From Phoenix dactylifera (Eukaryota > Streptophyta > Magnoliopsida > Arecales > Arecaceae), in the NCBI RefSeq assembly GCF_009389715.1, contig NC_052400.1, positions 19,623,674 to 19,687,673 on the forward strand: a stretch of DNA of 64,000 nucleotides. Reading direction: 5' to 3'. Every line of letters begins with the position of its first letter. The first letter of the stretch is position 1. The translations under genes and the position numbers were made by a program. Of this stretch, positions 12,209 to 22,866 are shown piece by piece. The notes under the pieces are model-generated. The model did no database searches, was not told the DNA's origin, and was given only the letters and a program-made list of their open reading frames with translations.

Positions 12209-12248
12209 GTTTTTTTTTTTTTTTTTTTTTTTGGCTAAAAACGGGTTT

Positions 12249-15200
12249 TCATACAGTACGTGTACGAATACACCCAATAAAGTCAAAAAAGACTAACTCA
12301 CGGAGAGCCAGTGGCAGCTCCCCCTTCCCCACCCAAAAGGTGTACCCTGAATGATGAGCCGCGAAGGCAGCCACTCAGTCGGCTGCCCTATTGGCTTCTC
12401 TGAATACATGTTTGGCCTGGATGGCCACCCCAACCCCACACATCGTCCCTATATCCCGAACCAAGGGATGGTCTGAGCCCCCACCCCTCAGCTTCTCCTG
12501 GATCCAACTGATAACTGTGGCTGAGTCGCCCTCCAAGACAATCGCGCCAGCCTGCAGTACCTGCCTCGCATATCGAAGACCCGCCCAGGCGGCTCGTAGC
12601 TCTGCCCCGGGAACCGACGTACCGAAAAACTGACAGCCTCCTGCTGCCACCACTCTGGAGTGCGGATCCCGTATCACAAAACCCGCACCTCCTCGCGCGC
12701 CTCCATCCATAACCGATCCGTCGAAATTGACCTTGAGGAAACTCGGGGGTGGGGGTTCCCAGGTGAAAAACACCTGCTGAGGAGCTGCCGGAGCAGAGAG
12801 GGAGCCCCAGGTGTCCCGAGCTATCAGAGGTCTATCTGAAGAAGGTCTGATCTCCAATGCCTGGACTCGCGCGAACTCCGCAACGAACCTCGGTGACACC
12901 CTGCGCTTACCGAAGGTGCGGGCATTCCTCGCCAGCCAGATCTGATGTGCTGTGCAGGTCGCTCGAATAGCCTCCTGACATGTCCGAGGCTGGGCCAGCC
13001 ACTGCCGCATCGTCTGTACAAACTGAGGCCTCCCACACCAAGCCTCCTGCGGGAACCCTGCCCACAGCCATGCCGACCTCGCCCACGTACACTGGAAGAG
13101 CACGTGGTCGATCGACTCCTCAACACTACATGTCCCGCACTCCGCAGGGATCCCCCAACCTCGCCTGCTCAGCACTGCTCTCGTCGGAAGGCGGTCCCAT
13201 GCCACCTTCCATAAGAATAGTGCCGCCCTCGGATGAAGCCCAGACCTCCAGATCCAAGCATAGTCCTGCCCCGGCTCATGCTCCTGCAGGATAACATCGG
13301 CGAGGTCTCCCAGACTGACACTGGACCGGCAGGAGGTGCCCCAAACCCTGACATCAGGCCCCCCGCAACTTGGCACCGGAAGGGACCGGATCCTCTCGGC
13401 TAGACATCCTCCAAACAGCTAACATAGCCTAGCGTCATCCCATGCAGACTCTCCTGGGGCAAGAAGATCGGAGACCCGCAACCCCTCCGCTGCCTCAGCA
13501 TCGATCATGGTCGGCCAGCACCTCAGTGGAACAGTATCCACCCATGGGTCCGCAGTCACGTCAATACTCCGCCCGTCGCCAATCAGCCACCTGGTATTTG
13601 CTGACACCGTCGGCAGATACCTCCCAATCTCCCGCCACATGAAGGAGACACGCCGCGCTCTCCGTGCCGCCTCTGAGCCCCCACGGCCATATCTGGCCGC
13701 CATCACCTGACTCCACAGCCCGTGTGGCTGTAACAAGAACCGAGCTGCATGCCGAGCAATGAAAAGCTCGCGCCGCTCCCAGGCCACCAAGTGCACCCCG
13801 TGGCCTCCGCCGTATGACCCCCACAGAAAACACCGCAGCAATCGCTCGACCCTCAGCAAGGTCATCTTCGGAACCACCGTGTTGGCCATGAGGTATACAG
13901 GCATGGACCCCAACACTGATCTGATCAAGGTCAGTCTCCCCATCATAGATAGGGAGGCCGCTCTCCATCCCTCCAACCTGCTCTCCACCCGCTGCACTAG
14001 GTAGGAGCACTCTGCCACCCGCAGTCTGCGGCCTGTGATAGGAACTCTCAGGTAAGTCAATGTCTCCTCCTGCTGAGGTATCTGTAGAATCCCTCGGATC
14101 TCCTGTCTGACCCTGCTCTCCGTGCTCGGGCTGAAGTGGACTGCTGACTTATGGAAATTAACTCTCTGACCTGACGCCGCGCAATAGTCCGCCACTACCC
14201 TCCGAAGGACCCGTGCATCAGAAACCCGCGCCCTGGCCAAAAGAAGGCAATCATCAACGAAAAGTAAGTGGGAAAGAGGACTAGCCCCCGGGGCGGGGAC
14301 ATAGGCCTCGAGCTCTCTACGGGCACACACCCTCTGCAAATCACGAGACAAAATGTCAGCACAAAGAATAAACAAATAAGGCGATAGAGGGCATCCCTGG
14401 CGCAGCCCCATGGTGGACTCGAAGAAAGGGGAAGGGGTGCCGTTGACCAAGATAGAAAACCTTGGCCCCCGGACACACCCCATGATCCAACCGATTCACT
14501 GTCTGTGGAAGCCGTACGCCTCGAGTACCTGCTGAAGAAATCTCCATCTGATCCTGTCGTAAGCTCTCTCCATATCCAGCTTAATAGCCATCAAGCTACG
14601 TCGCTTCGATGCTCGCTGCAGATCCCACATCATCTCCTGGGCCAACAGCACATTATGGGAGATGTTTCTGCCAGCTATAAAAGCCCCCTGCTCCTGACTG
14701 ATAATGCCAGGTAGTAAGGGCTTCATCCTACGGACCATTATTCTGGCCACAACCTTATACAAGGTTGTGCACAAACTAATGGGTCTGAAATGGCCGGGCT
14801 CCGCCGCCTCCTGACGCTTCGGGATGAGCGTGATGAAGGTAGCCTTCCAGTCATCCGGCATCCTCTCCTGAGAGAAGAAGCACTGAATAGCCTCTACCAC
14901 TGCTGTCCGAATGATACCCCAATACTGTCGGAAAAAAAACGGGGGGAACCCGTCCGGACCCGGAGCCTTGTCCGGAGCCAAGGCCCAGACTGCCTCCTGA
15001 ACCTCCTGAGCAGACACTGGTCGGACCAAGGCTGCGTTCTCAGTGTCCTCGATTCTCGCATCCAACCTCATGGGATGGTCTCTGACGCCGGACTCCTCAT
15101 CCGCCGTCCATCTGTCACGGAAGAAGTCCAATAAAACCTGGCGAATGGCAGGCTCACCTTCCACCCGATGTCCAGACCCGTCTCGCAGCGAGTGGATAGT

Positions 15201-16331
15201 GCTCCGCTGCCTCCGGATAATCGTAGACCGGTAGAAGAAGCTAGTATTGCGGTCACCCTTATGTACCCACTGAACTCGAGATTTCTGTCGCCAGAAGATC
15301 TCGTGCTGCCGTAGTAGTGAGTGGTGGGTCGCTAGAAGCCCCCGGAGATCACCCATGTCATCCACCGAGAGCTCACCTTCTAGATCTTCTTTCCGTTGTA
15401 ATTCAGAGATCGCAGTCTCTACCCCCTCTACTCTCCGGAAGATATCACCCACAGTCTCGCGATTCCACCGCCGAAGACGCCTCTTGGCCAATTTTAGTTT
15501 GCGCGACACCCGGTGCATAGCATCTCCACGCACCGGGATGCGCCATGCCTCACGGACAATATCCCAGGACTGGGGGTATGATAGCCAAACCTTCTCAAAG
15601 CGGAAGGGGCTATGATGACTAGGTCCCGATGATGTGGAAATCAGCAGGGGGCAATGGTCTGAGGCGATCCGAGGTAGGTGACTAACTCTGCAGGTAGGAA
15701 AATGGAGGATCCAGTCCGGGGACGCAAAGGCCCTATCAAGACGCTCCCAAACCCTAGCACTGCCAAGCTGATTATTGCACAAAGTAAACTGAGGTCCAGA
15801 GAACCCTAAGTCCACTAGGCCAGTACGCAACACAAAATCGCGAAACTCCCTCCTGTCCGCTCTATCCATAACGGCTGCCCCGCCCCTCTTGTCGCTCGAA
15901 CTCAATATGCAATTAAAGTCGCCAACTACAACTGTCGGGACACCCTGGGCTGTAAGGCTGGTAATCTCCTGCCAGAGGACTCTCCTGACCCTATAATCCG
16001 TGCTCGCATACACCCCACACAAAACCCATGGGGCAACATCCGGAGCCGAAACAACCATAACTACCTGTTGGGGGCAGTTGTGGAAGACATCAAAGGTCGC
16101 CACCCCTCGCCTCCACAGTAGCAGGATACCTCCCGACAGCCCTCGGGAATCGACTGCGTATGACTCCCAGTCCCTCCCTAAGCGCCGTCTCAAGCGTACA
16201 AGCCCCTCACCAGATAGCCGGGTCTCGCAGATGAAGCAGATCTCCGGACTATGAACTTGCACTAACCGTTTGAAGGATGACATGAAGGACGGCTTGGCCG
16301 CCCCCCTACAATTCCAGGCTAGGATCCTCAT
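12249..16331 (-). pseudogene. LINE ORF2: endonuclease, reverse transcriptase, RNase H
   Basis: One continuous frame of 1361 codons is interrupted by stops at codons 612, 971 and 1319. The N-terminus (MRILAWNCRG, ICETRL, VVGDFNCIL, SDHCPLL) is an APE-type endonuclease that nicks the target. The reverse transcriptase follows, with APGPDGFPPFFF, FRPISLC, KLDMERAYDRI, GLRQGCPLSPYLF and the active-site FVDD at 691-694. Next is a zinc-binding region with FLWKVAWDRLPTR and ECGTC. Last is RNase H, with VNFDGS, GAELRAAW, EGDSAT and HVFREANRAAD. Stops 612 and 1319 are TGA where relatives have Trp; 1319 immediately follows the last catalytic Asp. It would perform target-primed reverse transcription if whole. 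Confidence 0.93.
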
Positions 16332-18556
16332 GGATCACAGTCGACATAGTCGGCCTCTGACCCATCCTCCCCCTGGGCCGCAGGGCCAACCTCAAGCGTG
16401 CTACCTGGGCCCTCCTGCTGCTCAGCAGATACGACCTGCATGACTGCCGACCTAATGCGCTGCACAGCAATCGTGTGGTCAGTGCCCCCTCCCGTCACCA
16501 TCGGTTCGGCCTGGCACCCCTGCAAAGCGGCACGATATGGTCCCTGGCCCCGCTCCCACTGGGTGCATCCTCCCGCTGCTCATCTCCAACCGGAGGCCAA
16601 GGGCCAAACCGGAAGACTCCATCATGGTCAGTGCCCACCCGCACATCCCCAGGCGGAGCCCCACTCGTCACACCCAAAGTGAGAGGAGCATGATCGTCGT
16701 GTGCGGGGGGACCCATCTCCGAATCTGCTCCCTGAGGAGGACACCTAAACCGAAAAGGCCCAGCTGGTTCCTCGCTCTGGCCCTGCAGCACCGGTCCAGT
16801 CTGACCCCCCAGGCCCGTATCTGAGTGGGCCTGTGGGCCTAATACGGCATGGGCCAAAGAGCCAACCGCAGGCTGGGCCTGAGGGCCCAGCGCCCGCGGT
16901 TCCCCAACAGACCGCGCGGCCCATCGGCCGCGCGCGTCATCGCACGGGCCCAGCGTAACCTGGGCCCGCTCGACCCCAGCACCGGGCGCTTTCAGCGCGC
17001 CCGGCGCGTCCCTAGCCCCCGGCGCGCTGCTGGCGCAGAGCGCGCCAACAGCGCCGGTTGCGCCGACCGCGTGGGCCACGCCCGCGTCGCGGCTCGCGCC
17101 CCGGCCTGCCCCCACCGGCCTACGACCCCAGCGCCCGGCCTCGTGGGCCCGGCTACGCTGGGGAGGCCCGGTTGGGTTCCCTCGGCCCACAGGTACAAGG
17201 GCCAACTGGGCCCCCCGCCCGGTACCCCCCAGTGGGCCAAGGCCCGCCTGCGGCCTGGGCCGCTTTTGGATTTTGGCCCGGGCCGCAACCGCCCGACTGG
17301 GCTCAGAATCGGCCACAATCGGGGCTTTGCCGGGTCGCCGACTCAGCCCCGGGTCCCCAGACTCGGCCAGGAGGTCATCGGCCGAGTCCACCAGGAGGGG
17401 GCCGAAGGATGCATCCGGGTGGCCGTCCCCCCCAACGGCTAGCGGGGACCAGCGGCGAGCCACCTTCACCGGCTTCTGCCCGCCCTCGGTGTCCACCGGG
17501 GACACCGGCATAGCTGGTCGAGCCGCCGGAGACATCGGCCGAGTCGAGGACAACCCGGGCCCCGAGTGCGCCTCGGTCGTCTTCCCCGGCCCCGGGGGCC
17601 GGTTCTCCCGCGAGACACGCTGCCGTGTCGCCACCATCCAGGGACCGTAGATCGGTCCCTGTACGTTATCCCCGGCGCCCGGAGCTGGCTGGGCAGGCCC
17701 GCCCCCTGGGTCCACCGCCGCCGCAGAGGCCGAAGCCGAGCCCCCCGAACCCGAGCCCCCCCCCAGCGGTAGCGGTCGCCGGAGAGCGGCAAGCCGCTAC
17801 CTGGTGGCCCATGCGCCCACACCGGGAGCACACCGGGGCGTTTTCGAAGACGAAGGGCTGCCATCTCACCTTCGTCTTCCTCTGGATAAGCACTTCCGGC
17901 AGCAATGGTTTGGTGGTGTCAACCATCACCCTCACCCGGGCGAATCCCATCGCCTGCCGCTGCTCTGTGAAGCTGTCCACAGCTACCGGCCGGCCCGCCC
18001 GAGCGGCTATAAAGAAGATGGTCGACGTCGACCAATATTCCGGCGGCAGACGGGGTAGGCGGAGCCACACCATCGCCGTCTGCACAGCCTCCTCCCCGGG
18101 TTCAAAATCCGGAACCCATGGGGTCATGGCGAGGAGTTGCCCGGCCACGACCCACGGGCCCTCGCTCAACGCCCGGTCCCGGTCCTCCGTCGACCGGAAC
18201 CTCAGGGCGAGGTAGCCGTCCGCAAGCGGGACGGCCACCACCTCTGTCAATTTGGTCCGAGCGGCGACTTCCTTCGCCACCCACTCGGCTGGGACACGGC
18301 GGCCGAAACTCCGGACCACCGCTGCCCGACCTTCCCATTCGAGCCGGGCCGCCGTGATCGGCTCCTCCGGAGGATGCAACACCTCCGGGAAGCAGCGGCT
18401 CAGCCGCTCGACCTCCGCGGCCGTGGGCCATTGAGTCACCCACGGCCCCGGCCTCGCCCAGGCTCCAGACCCCTTACCAGTGCCTCTCGCCGCTCCCCCC
18501 GTTGCCGTACCAGTGCCTCTCGCCGCTTCCCCCGTTGCCGTCCCCCTCCGATCCAT
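16328..18556 (-). pseudogene. LINE ORF1: nucleic-acid-binding protein with zinc knuckle
   Basis: The ORF starts at the ATG at 18556. The first frame (to about 17700) carries a DUF4283-like region (WVAKEVAARTKLTEVV, ALSEGPWVVAGQLLAMTPW) and a CCHC knuckle CSRCGRMGHQVAAC, typical of plant L1 ORF1. Coding then appears to continue in a second frame (about 17715 to 16500, with QGPIYGPWMVATRQR, a common ORF1 phrase). It returns to the first frame near 16525 and stops at 16328. This implies two compensating single-base frame changes. Gly/Pro/Ala-rich low complexity fills the C-terminal half. The stop TGA overlaps the ORF2 ATG as ATGA. The gene is broken in this copy. Confidence 0.8.
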
Positions 18557-18812
18557 TGGGCGCCCTGCAAGGAAGAAGACGGTAAGTTCCGTCGAGCTGT
18601 AAGTTCCGTCGAGCTGTTAGCTTGTTCCGTCGCAAATCCCGCCACCCGGATGGACGACCGGCCTCCCGCGACACCGGAGACCACTTCGCCTAGGCCGGCG
18701 TTAACACCGACAGGCAGTTCTCCGGCAGGAAACTATCCGTTGGAAGTTTTCCCATAGCTCTGTTCCGTCGTCAGACCACTGCTAAAAAAAATGTGGGGAT
18801 GTTCATGCTGTT
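18557..18812 (-). other. LINE 5' untranslated region
   Basis: These 256 bases lie between the inferred 5' end and the ORF1 ATG. They contain a short repeat ('gttccgtcgagctgt' twice at about 18587-18618, with a related copy near 18625). Such leaders carry the internal promoter in L1-type elements; no specific motif can be asserted here. Confidence 0.6.
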
Positions 18813-18826
18813 ACCTACACCCCGTT
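18813..18826. repeat. LINE target site duplication, 5' side
   Basis: The sequence acctacaccccgtt is identical to 12195-12208. It lies at the junction between the LINE 5' end and the VQ gene promoter. Confidence 0.9.
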
Positions 18827-19178
18827 TTTCGCCACAGCACCCAATCAACAAAACAAAACAAGCAGACAGATCCCAAGGCCACAACTTTATTTCAAAAGAG
18901 AAGCGAACCCAGAGCTCCCATTTATTTATTATTATTATTATTATTTAACTCGCACGCTATTCTGCACTCACTTTCTCCCCCACCTCCGTTCCTCCTTTTC
19001 CTCCATTTCCTGTGTTTCTTTTTTTTCCCCCAACCACCCACAAAAGGAGAGAGAGAGAGAGATTCAATACTTCTCTCCCTTTCATTCCTCCCACTCATCC
19101 ACCACGCCATCTCCAGTCTCCCGATCCTTCACTGCTCCTCCATCTGCTAAAAAGGACGGGTTTTTACCTCAGGCATCA
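18827..19178 (+). promoter_or_regulatory. Remaining proximal promoter and leader of the VQ gene
   Basis: After the LINE junction come a CCAAT element (about 18840), an ATT repeat at 18921-18947, and pyrimidine-rich sequence with a GA tract at 19047-19063. The ATT stretch is TATA-like; a start site soon after it is plausible. The LINE end is then only about 100-150 bp from the core promoter. These positions are inferred. Confidence 0.45.
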
Positions 19179-19946
19179 ATGGAAAACCACCCAAAAACCC
19201 AAGACAAGGCGAGCGCCCCTCTCCAAGCCTCCTCCCTTAACACCACCAGCAATAGCAACAGCAATTACAGTAATGGAGCAACCACATCGTCGCCACCATC
19301 AGCTCCACCACCGCTGACTCCAAAATCCATTCCGAAAGCCCCCGAAGTTAATCCCTACCCGACCACCTTCGTCCAGGCCGACACCTCCTCCTTCAAGCAA
19401 GTCGTCCAGATGCTCACCGGCTCCACCGAGACCGCCGCCGCCGCCGCCGCCACCGCCTCCTCCTCCGCTGCCGCCTCCAAAGGCCCGATCGCTCCCGCCG
19501 CCAAGCCTCCCGGCCCAAAGAAGCCGGCTTTCAAGCTCTACGAGCGTCGCAACAGCCTAAAGAACCTCAAGATCACCAGTCCTCTCATTCCCGCCTACTT
19601 TGCTTCCTATTCCAACCCAGATTCGCCCGTCGGCGCCACCGCCTTCTCTCCTCGGATGCAGCCGGAGATCCTGTCGCCGAGCATGCTGGATTTTCCCTCC
19701 CTGGCGCTCAGTCCGGTGACGCCGCTCATACCCGATCCCTTCAACCGCCCGCCACACCCGTGCTCGGAGGCCGCCAAGCTGGCGGAGGACCGGGCGATCG
19801 CCGAGAAGGGTTTCTATCTGCACCCATCGCCGAGGACCACGCCGAGGGATGCCGAGCCTCCACGGCTCCTGCCGCTGTTCCCGGAGACCTCTCCCAGCGT
19901 CTCTTCTTCTCCTTCTCCCGTCACCACTTCTTCTCCCTCTCCTTGA
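19179..19946 (+). CDS. VQ motif-containing protein (VQ4/VQ13/VQ33-like, MAPK-substrate class)
   Basis: This intronless gene encodes 255 residues. The VQ motif FKQVVQMLTG lies at about residues 71-80 and binds the C-terminal WRKY domain of group I/IIc WRKY factors in characterised members. Further blocks are KLYERRNSLKNLKI, PEILSPSMLDFPSLALSP and AIAEKGFYLHPSPRTTPRDA, then PPRLLPLFPETSP. This block order matches the Arabidopsis VQ4/13/19/31/33 group, several of which are phosphorylated by MPK3/MPK6; many SP/TP sites fit that. The Ala tract at about 87-100 and Ser-rich tail are low complexity. It is expected in the nucleus. The ATG at 19179 is the first in frame after the leader. The full-length L1 element ends about 365 bp upstream, transcribed away from this gene. 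Confidence 0.95.
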   Translation: MENHPKTQDKASAPLQASSLNTTSNSNSNYSNGATTSSPPSAPPPLTPKSIPKAPEVNPYPTTFVQADTSSFKQVVQMLTGSTETAAAAAATASSSAAASKGPIAPAAKPPGPKKPAFKLYERRNSLKNLKITSPLIPAYFASYSNPDSPVGATAFSPRMQPEILSPSMLDFPSLALSPVTPLIPDPFNRPPHPCSEAAKLAEDRAIAEKGFYLHPSPRTTPRDAEPPRLLPLFPETSPSVSSSPSPVTTSSPSP

Positions 19947-20628
19947 GATTTTAACTTTGGGGACCTGTATCTTTATTTCTCCTTTACTCCTTTGATTTGT
20001 TAGAGGGAGATGGGCTTATCCAATATTTGCTTGCTTGCTCGATAGCACAGTTCTCTGCTTCAATTGTACAATTTGACCTCCTCTTCTCGTATTATTATGC
20101 TTGTGATGCAAACCGACCACCATGAGATGAATGATCCCTGGAAGCTGGTTTCCTTTCTTTTTTTCCCCCTTTTTTCCTCCCCCCGCTCTTCATTACTAGC
20201 TTTCGTTTTCCTTCTTTTACTTTGTCAATCCTTTTGGTGTTGACCATGGAGCAGGGACTGAGAATCTAACTCATATTAAATGAGAGTGAAGAAATGGAAG
20301 CTAACACAATATCTTTATCAGTCCCTTCTCCAATTGACATTTCTATGTGAGAGTGTGGAATAAGGATGCTGAGCTTGATGGAGGCGAAGGTGGGCCAGAG
20401 TTGTTAAAAAGGATGTCAAATTGAAGAAGTAGAAGGCCCATTTCCCATTCTCGATTTAGGATAATGGACCGGAGCTACGTTTTAGGACCTGATCACATGG
20501 GCTGAGGTATCTCAACTTCAAAGGTTTCGTGGGCTTTTTGGATCCCAATGCACAATTATACACAACTGGACAGGCGAGAAAAAGTAAAAGGGCCGACCAG
20601 TGGGAGCTATGTCGTCTAAATTTGTATA
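19947..20628. other. VQ gene 3' flank and spacer
   Basis: The first 200-300 bases are T/C-rich and likely 3' UTR. No other gene or repeat is recognised. Confidence 0.45.
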
Positions 20629-20814
20629 GGGGTTGTATCTTTTGGCAGGTAAATAGGATTCACCTTTCTTCGAGCGTATATCCTCTATTGGTCGCTTTGA
20701 GATTTATGCAGATAGATGAATGATAGAGTTTGGAGTGTTTCGAGCAGTGTGTGATCCACTGGTGGATTTGTGTGACGGAGGGTGAATCCTTCTTTCGAGC
20801 AAAAGCTACAACCC
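20629..20814. mobile_element. MITE-like element, 186 bp, best-preserved copy of the GGGGTTGTA family
   Basis: The left end 'ggggttgtatcttttggc' plus 'ggattcacc' mirrors the right end, whose reverse complement is 'gggttgtagcttttgctcg' plus 'ggattcacc'. This gives about 36-bp imperfect terminal inverted repeats. There is no reading frame of note. A 3-bp 'tat' flank is seen on both sides if one base is added at each end; this may be chance. It is non-autonomous, with the superfamily unresolved. Confidence 0.75.
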
Positions 20815-22330
20815 TTATCCAGTGGCATCGTGCTCCAGACCAGTCAATGCCTGTGGTAGCAATGGATTGAGGCAGGAGAGAGTGACCAACCTCTCAGTTA
20901 GTCATGGACCGAATTCCGCATTGAAAGTATGGTCTCGAATGATGGTGATGGTTATTATAAGAGTTACAACCACTTTTCATTATATCGTGGAGGTAAGCAA
21001 TATGAAAAAATAGAGCTGTTATTATTTTTTCTTGTATATATATATATATCAAATTTTCTCAAAATTCCCTTCAAAAATGATTGTATGGTCCAAAATATAT
21101 ATTCTTTTATTTAATAAAAATAAAAAACGGACAATACGGTTACAATGGCCATTATTTCGATGATTATTCAAATATTTAAAAAAAAATATTTTTTTTTTGG
21201 ATAAATAATAGGTGTTATGATAATATCCGTAATAATGGTTTTGATGGGTGCGTCGAACTGTTTAACACTCGAGAGGGTTGGCAAGATAAGGCTTAGCTCC
21301 AACCTGTAGACATCGCGCGGAAAAGACTTGTGGGAGAATTAAGGCTGCATCCGAGTCCAGGCTAATACTCGGACACACCACTTGATAGGGGTAGGGATTC
21401 TGAGACGGGCATAGTGATTGCTGTTAGGTTTTTGGATAATATATTTTGTGAGCTATTTGATGTGTTAGCAATTAACGAAGACGATTCGAAAGAAATGTAT
21501 ATAGAAACCTAGAAGGAAAAGGAATTAGAAACACAAGTATATACTTTATTAAAAATATGTATGCCAGATTAGAGACGGAGAACCTTCAATTTTTAGCAGA
21601 CGTGTTAAGATGGAACAACAGACAATCCTACATTTCATTCAAAATCATGGTCAAGTCTTAAATTAATCAAAATAATGAATTAGGTGATATAGATGTCTCG
21701 CCTTAATACCTGCAAACCCAATTATATTTGGTCTAAGCCCTACCACAACAACAAGAAGAGAATTGCAGGATGATGGTTTTTATTTTATTTTTTCGAAAGA
21801 GATCTAAAAAGAATCATACTTTTTGTTTGGCACTGAACATGGCAGGTCCATGTGTAGGAAAGGTTGGAGCAACGAACAATTTTCAATACAACGTGGACAA
21901 ACTGATAGTCGTTTTAAATGATATTAAAATAAAAACTCAGTCAAGCAAGAATCGGAAGGTATGTTTCCAATTTCTGATTTTTTCCCCAGAATATTTCTTT
22001 AGCATCTGATTCCTGTTTCCTGCCCAAGAATCCAATTCCCCATTAATGATGATGCGAGCATATTGTTTTATGCTCATTACATTGCATCAGAACCAAAACA
22101 ACTGATCACCATGATCAAAATTAAAGTCAGCCAGAAAATTAAACACATTGGTTCCATAATCACCATGATCAGAGTTTTACGCCTCCTTTTTTTAATTTTT
22201 CTTTTCGCCAATGCATCGCTACCGATGCTCGTGTCTGTAATTGCAAGGAAATCAAGAAAGACATGAATCATGAGAGTGGTTGGATCAACACCTAGTTATA
22301 AAGTGTTACCTCTGGGTGTTTTGGACGCAT
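20815..22330. other. Gene-free AT-rich spacer
   Basis: There is no exon-like sequence. A short TA run lies near 21036-21046. A GC-richer patch at 21240-21420 could not be assigned. Confidence 0.4.
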
Positions 22331-22331
22331 A

Positions 22332-22500
22332 GGGGTTGTGTCTTTCGGGCGAAAGAAGGTTCACCTTACTTCACACAAATCATTGTTGGATTAATCACCG
22401 CACAGTTCTTAAAGCATTCCAAATTTTATTATTCCTCCATCTGTCTAGATCTCAGAGCGAGATCCAATGATGGATTCGTGCGAAAGAAGGATTGGTTTGG
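22332..22500. mobile_element. MITE-like copy of the GGGGTTGTA family
   Basis: The left end 'ggggttgtgtctttcgggcg' continues 'aaggttcacc'. The right part 'ggattcgtgcgaaagaagg' near 22480 is a weak inverted match, and the terminal CAACCC is not seen. It is a degraded or truncated member. Confidence 0.45.
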
Positions 22501-22866
22501 GACTTGGACGCTGCCAGAGTCAGAGACCCTGTCAAAATAGTCCATCGCATGACCACGCGCGCCTGCGGAGCTTAAGCAATTTAATTTCCAAGTCCCAACT
22601 TGAGGTGGGTCGTTATTTAGTGCCTGTAGAGCGTTTAACGAGCTTCGCTCCTTGTGGCAACCTAGTGGTACACGGTTCGCCAAACATGCACGAAAGAGAC
22701 CACTGAAAGAAGAATCAAACCAAAGAGATGTTTATAAATTAAAAAGAAAAACTAGTAGCCCTGTTACAGAAAACGGCAAATAGTCTACTTTCCACTGATA
22801 ATTTTTCGGCGTCCCCTAATGAATCTGAAACAAACCCTTTTCACACGCACTCACACACACGGTAGG

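Larger units (their letters stand above)
12195..18826 (-). mobile_element. Nearly full-length L1-type LINE with RNase H domain, including target duplications
   Basis: The element body runs from about 18812 (5' end) to 12233, followed by a 23-base poly(A) tail seen as T at 12210-12232. Both flanks carry the identical 14-bp sequence acctacaccccgtt (12195-12208 and 18813-18826). Read in the element's orientation, the duplication is preceded by an A-run at the 5' flank, as expected for nicking at TTTT/A. The order is a short leader with small tandem repeats, ORF1, then ORF2 (endonuclease, reverse transcriptase, Zn-binding region, RNase H). ORF2 has three in-frame stops and ORF1 two apparent frame changes, so this copy is not autonomous. 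The perfect target duplication and few lesions suggest a fairly recent insertion. Confidence 0.95.

Noticed and set aside
16849-17650. Long plus-strand open frames (up to 197 codons) opposite LINE ORF1
   Set aside because: They are shadows of the very GC-rich ORF1 low-complexity region; their Arg/Pro/Gly composition has no family similarity.
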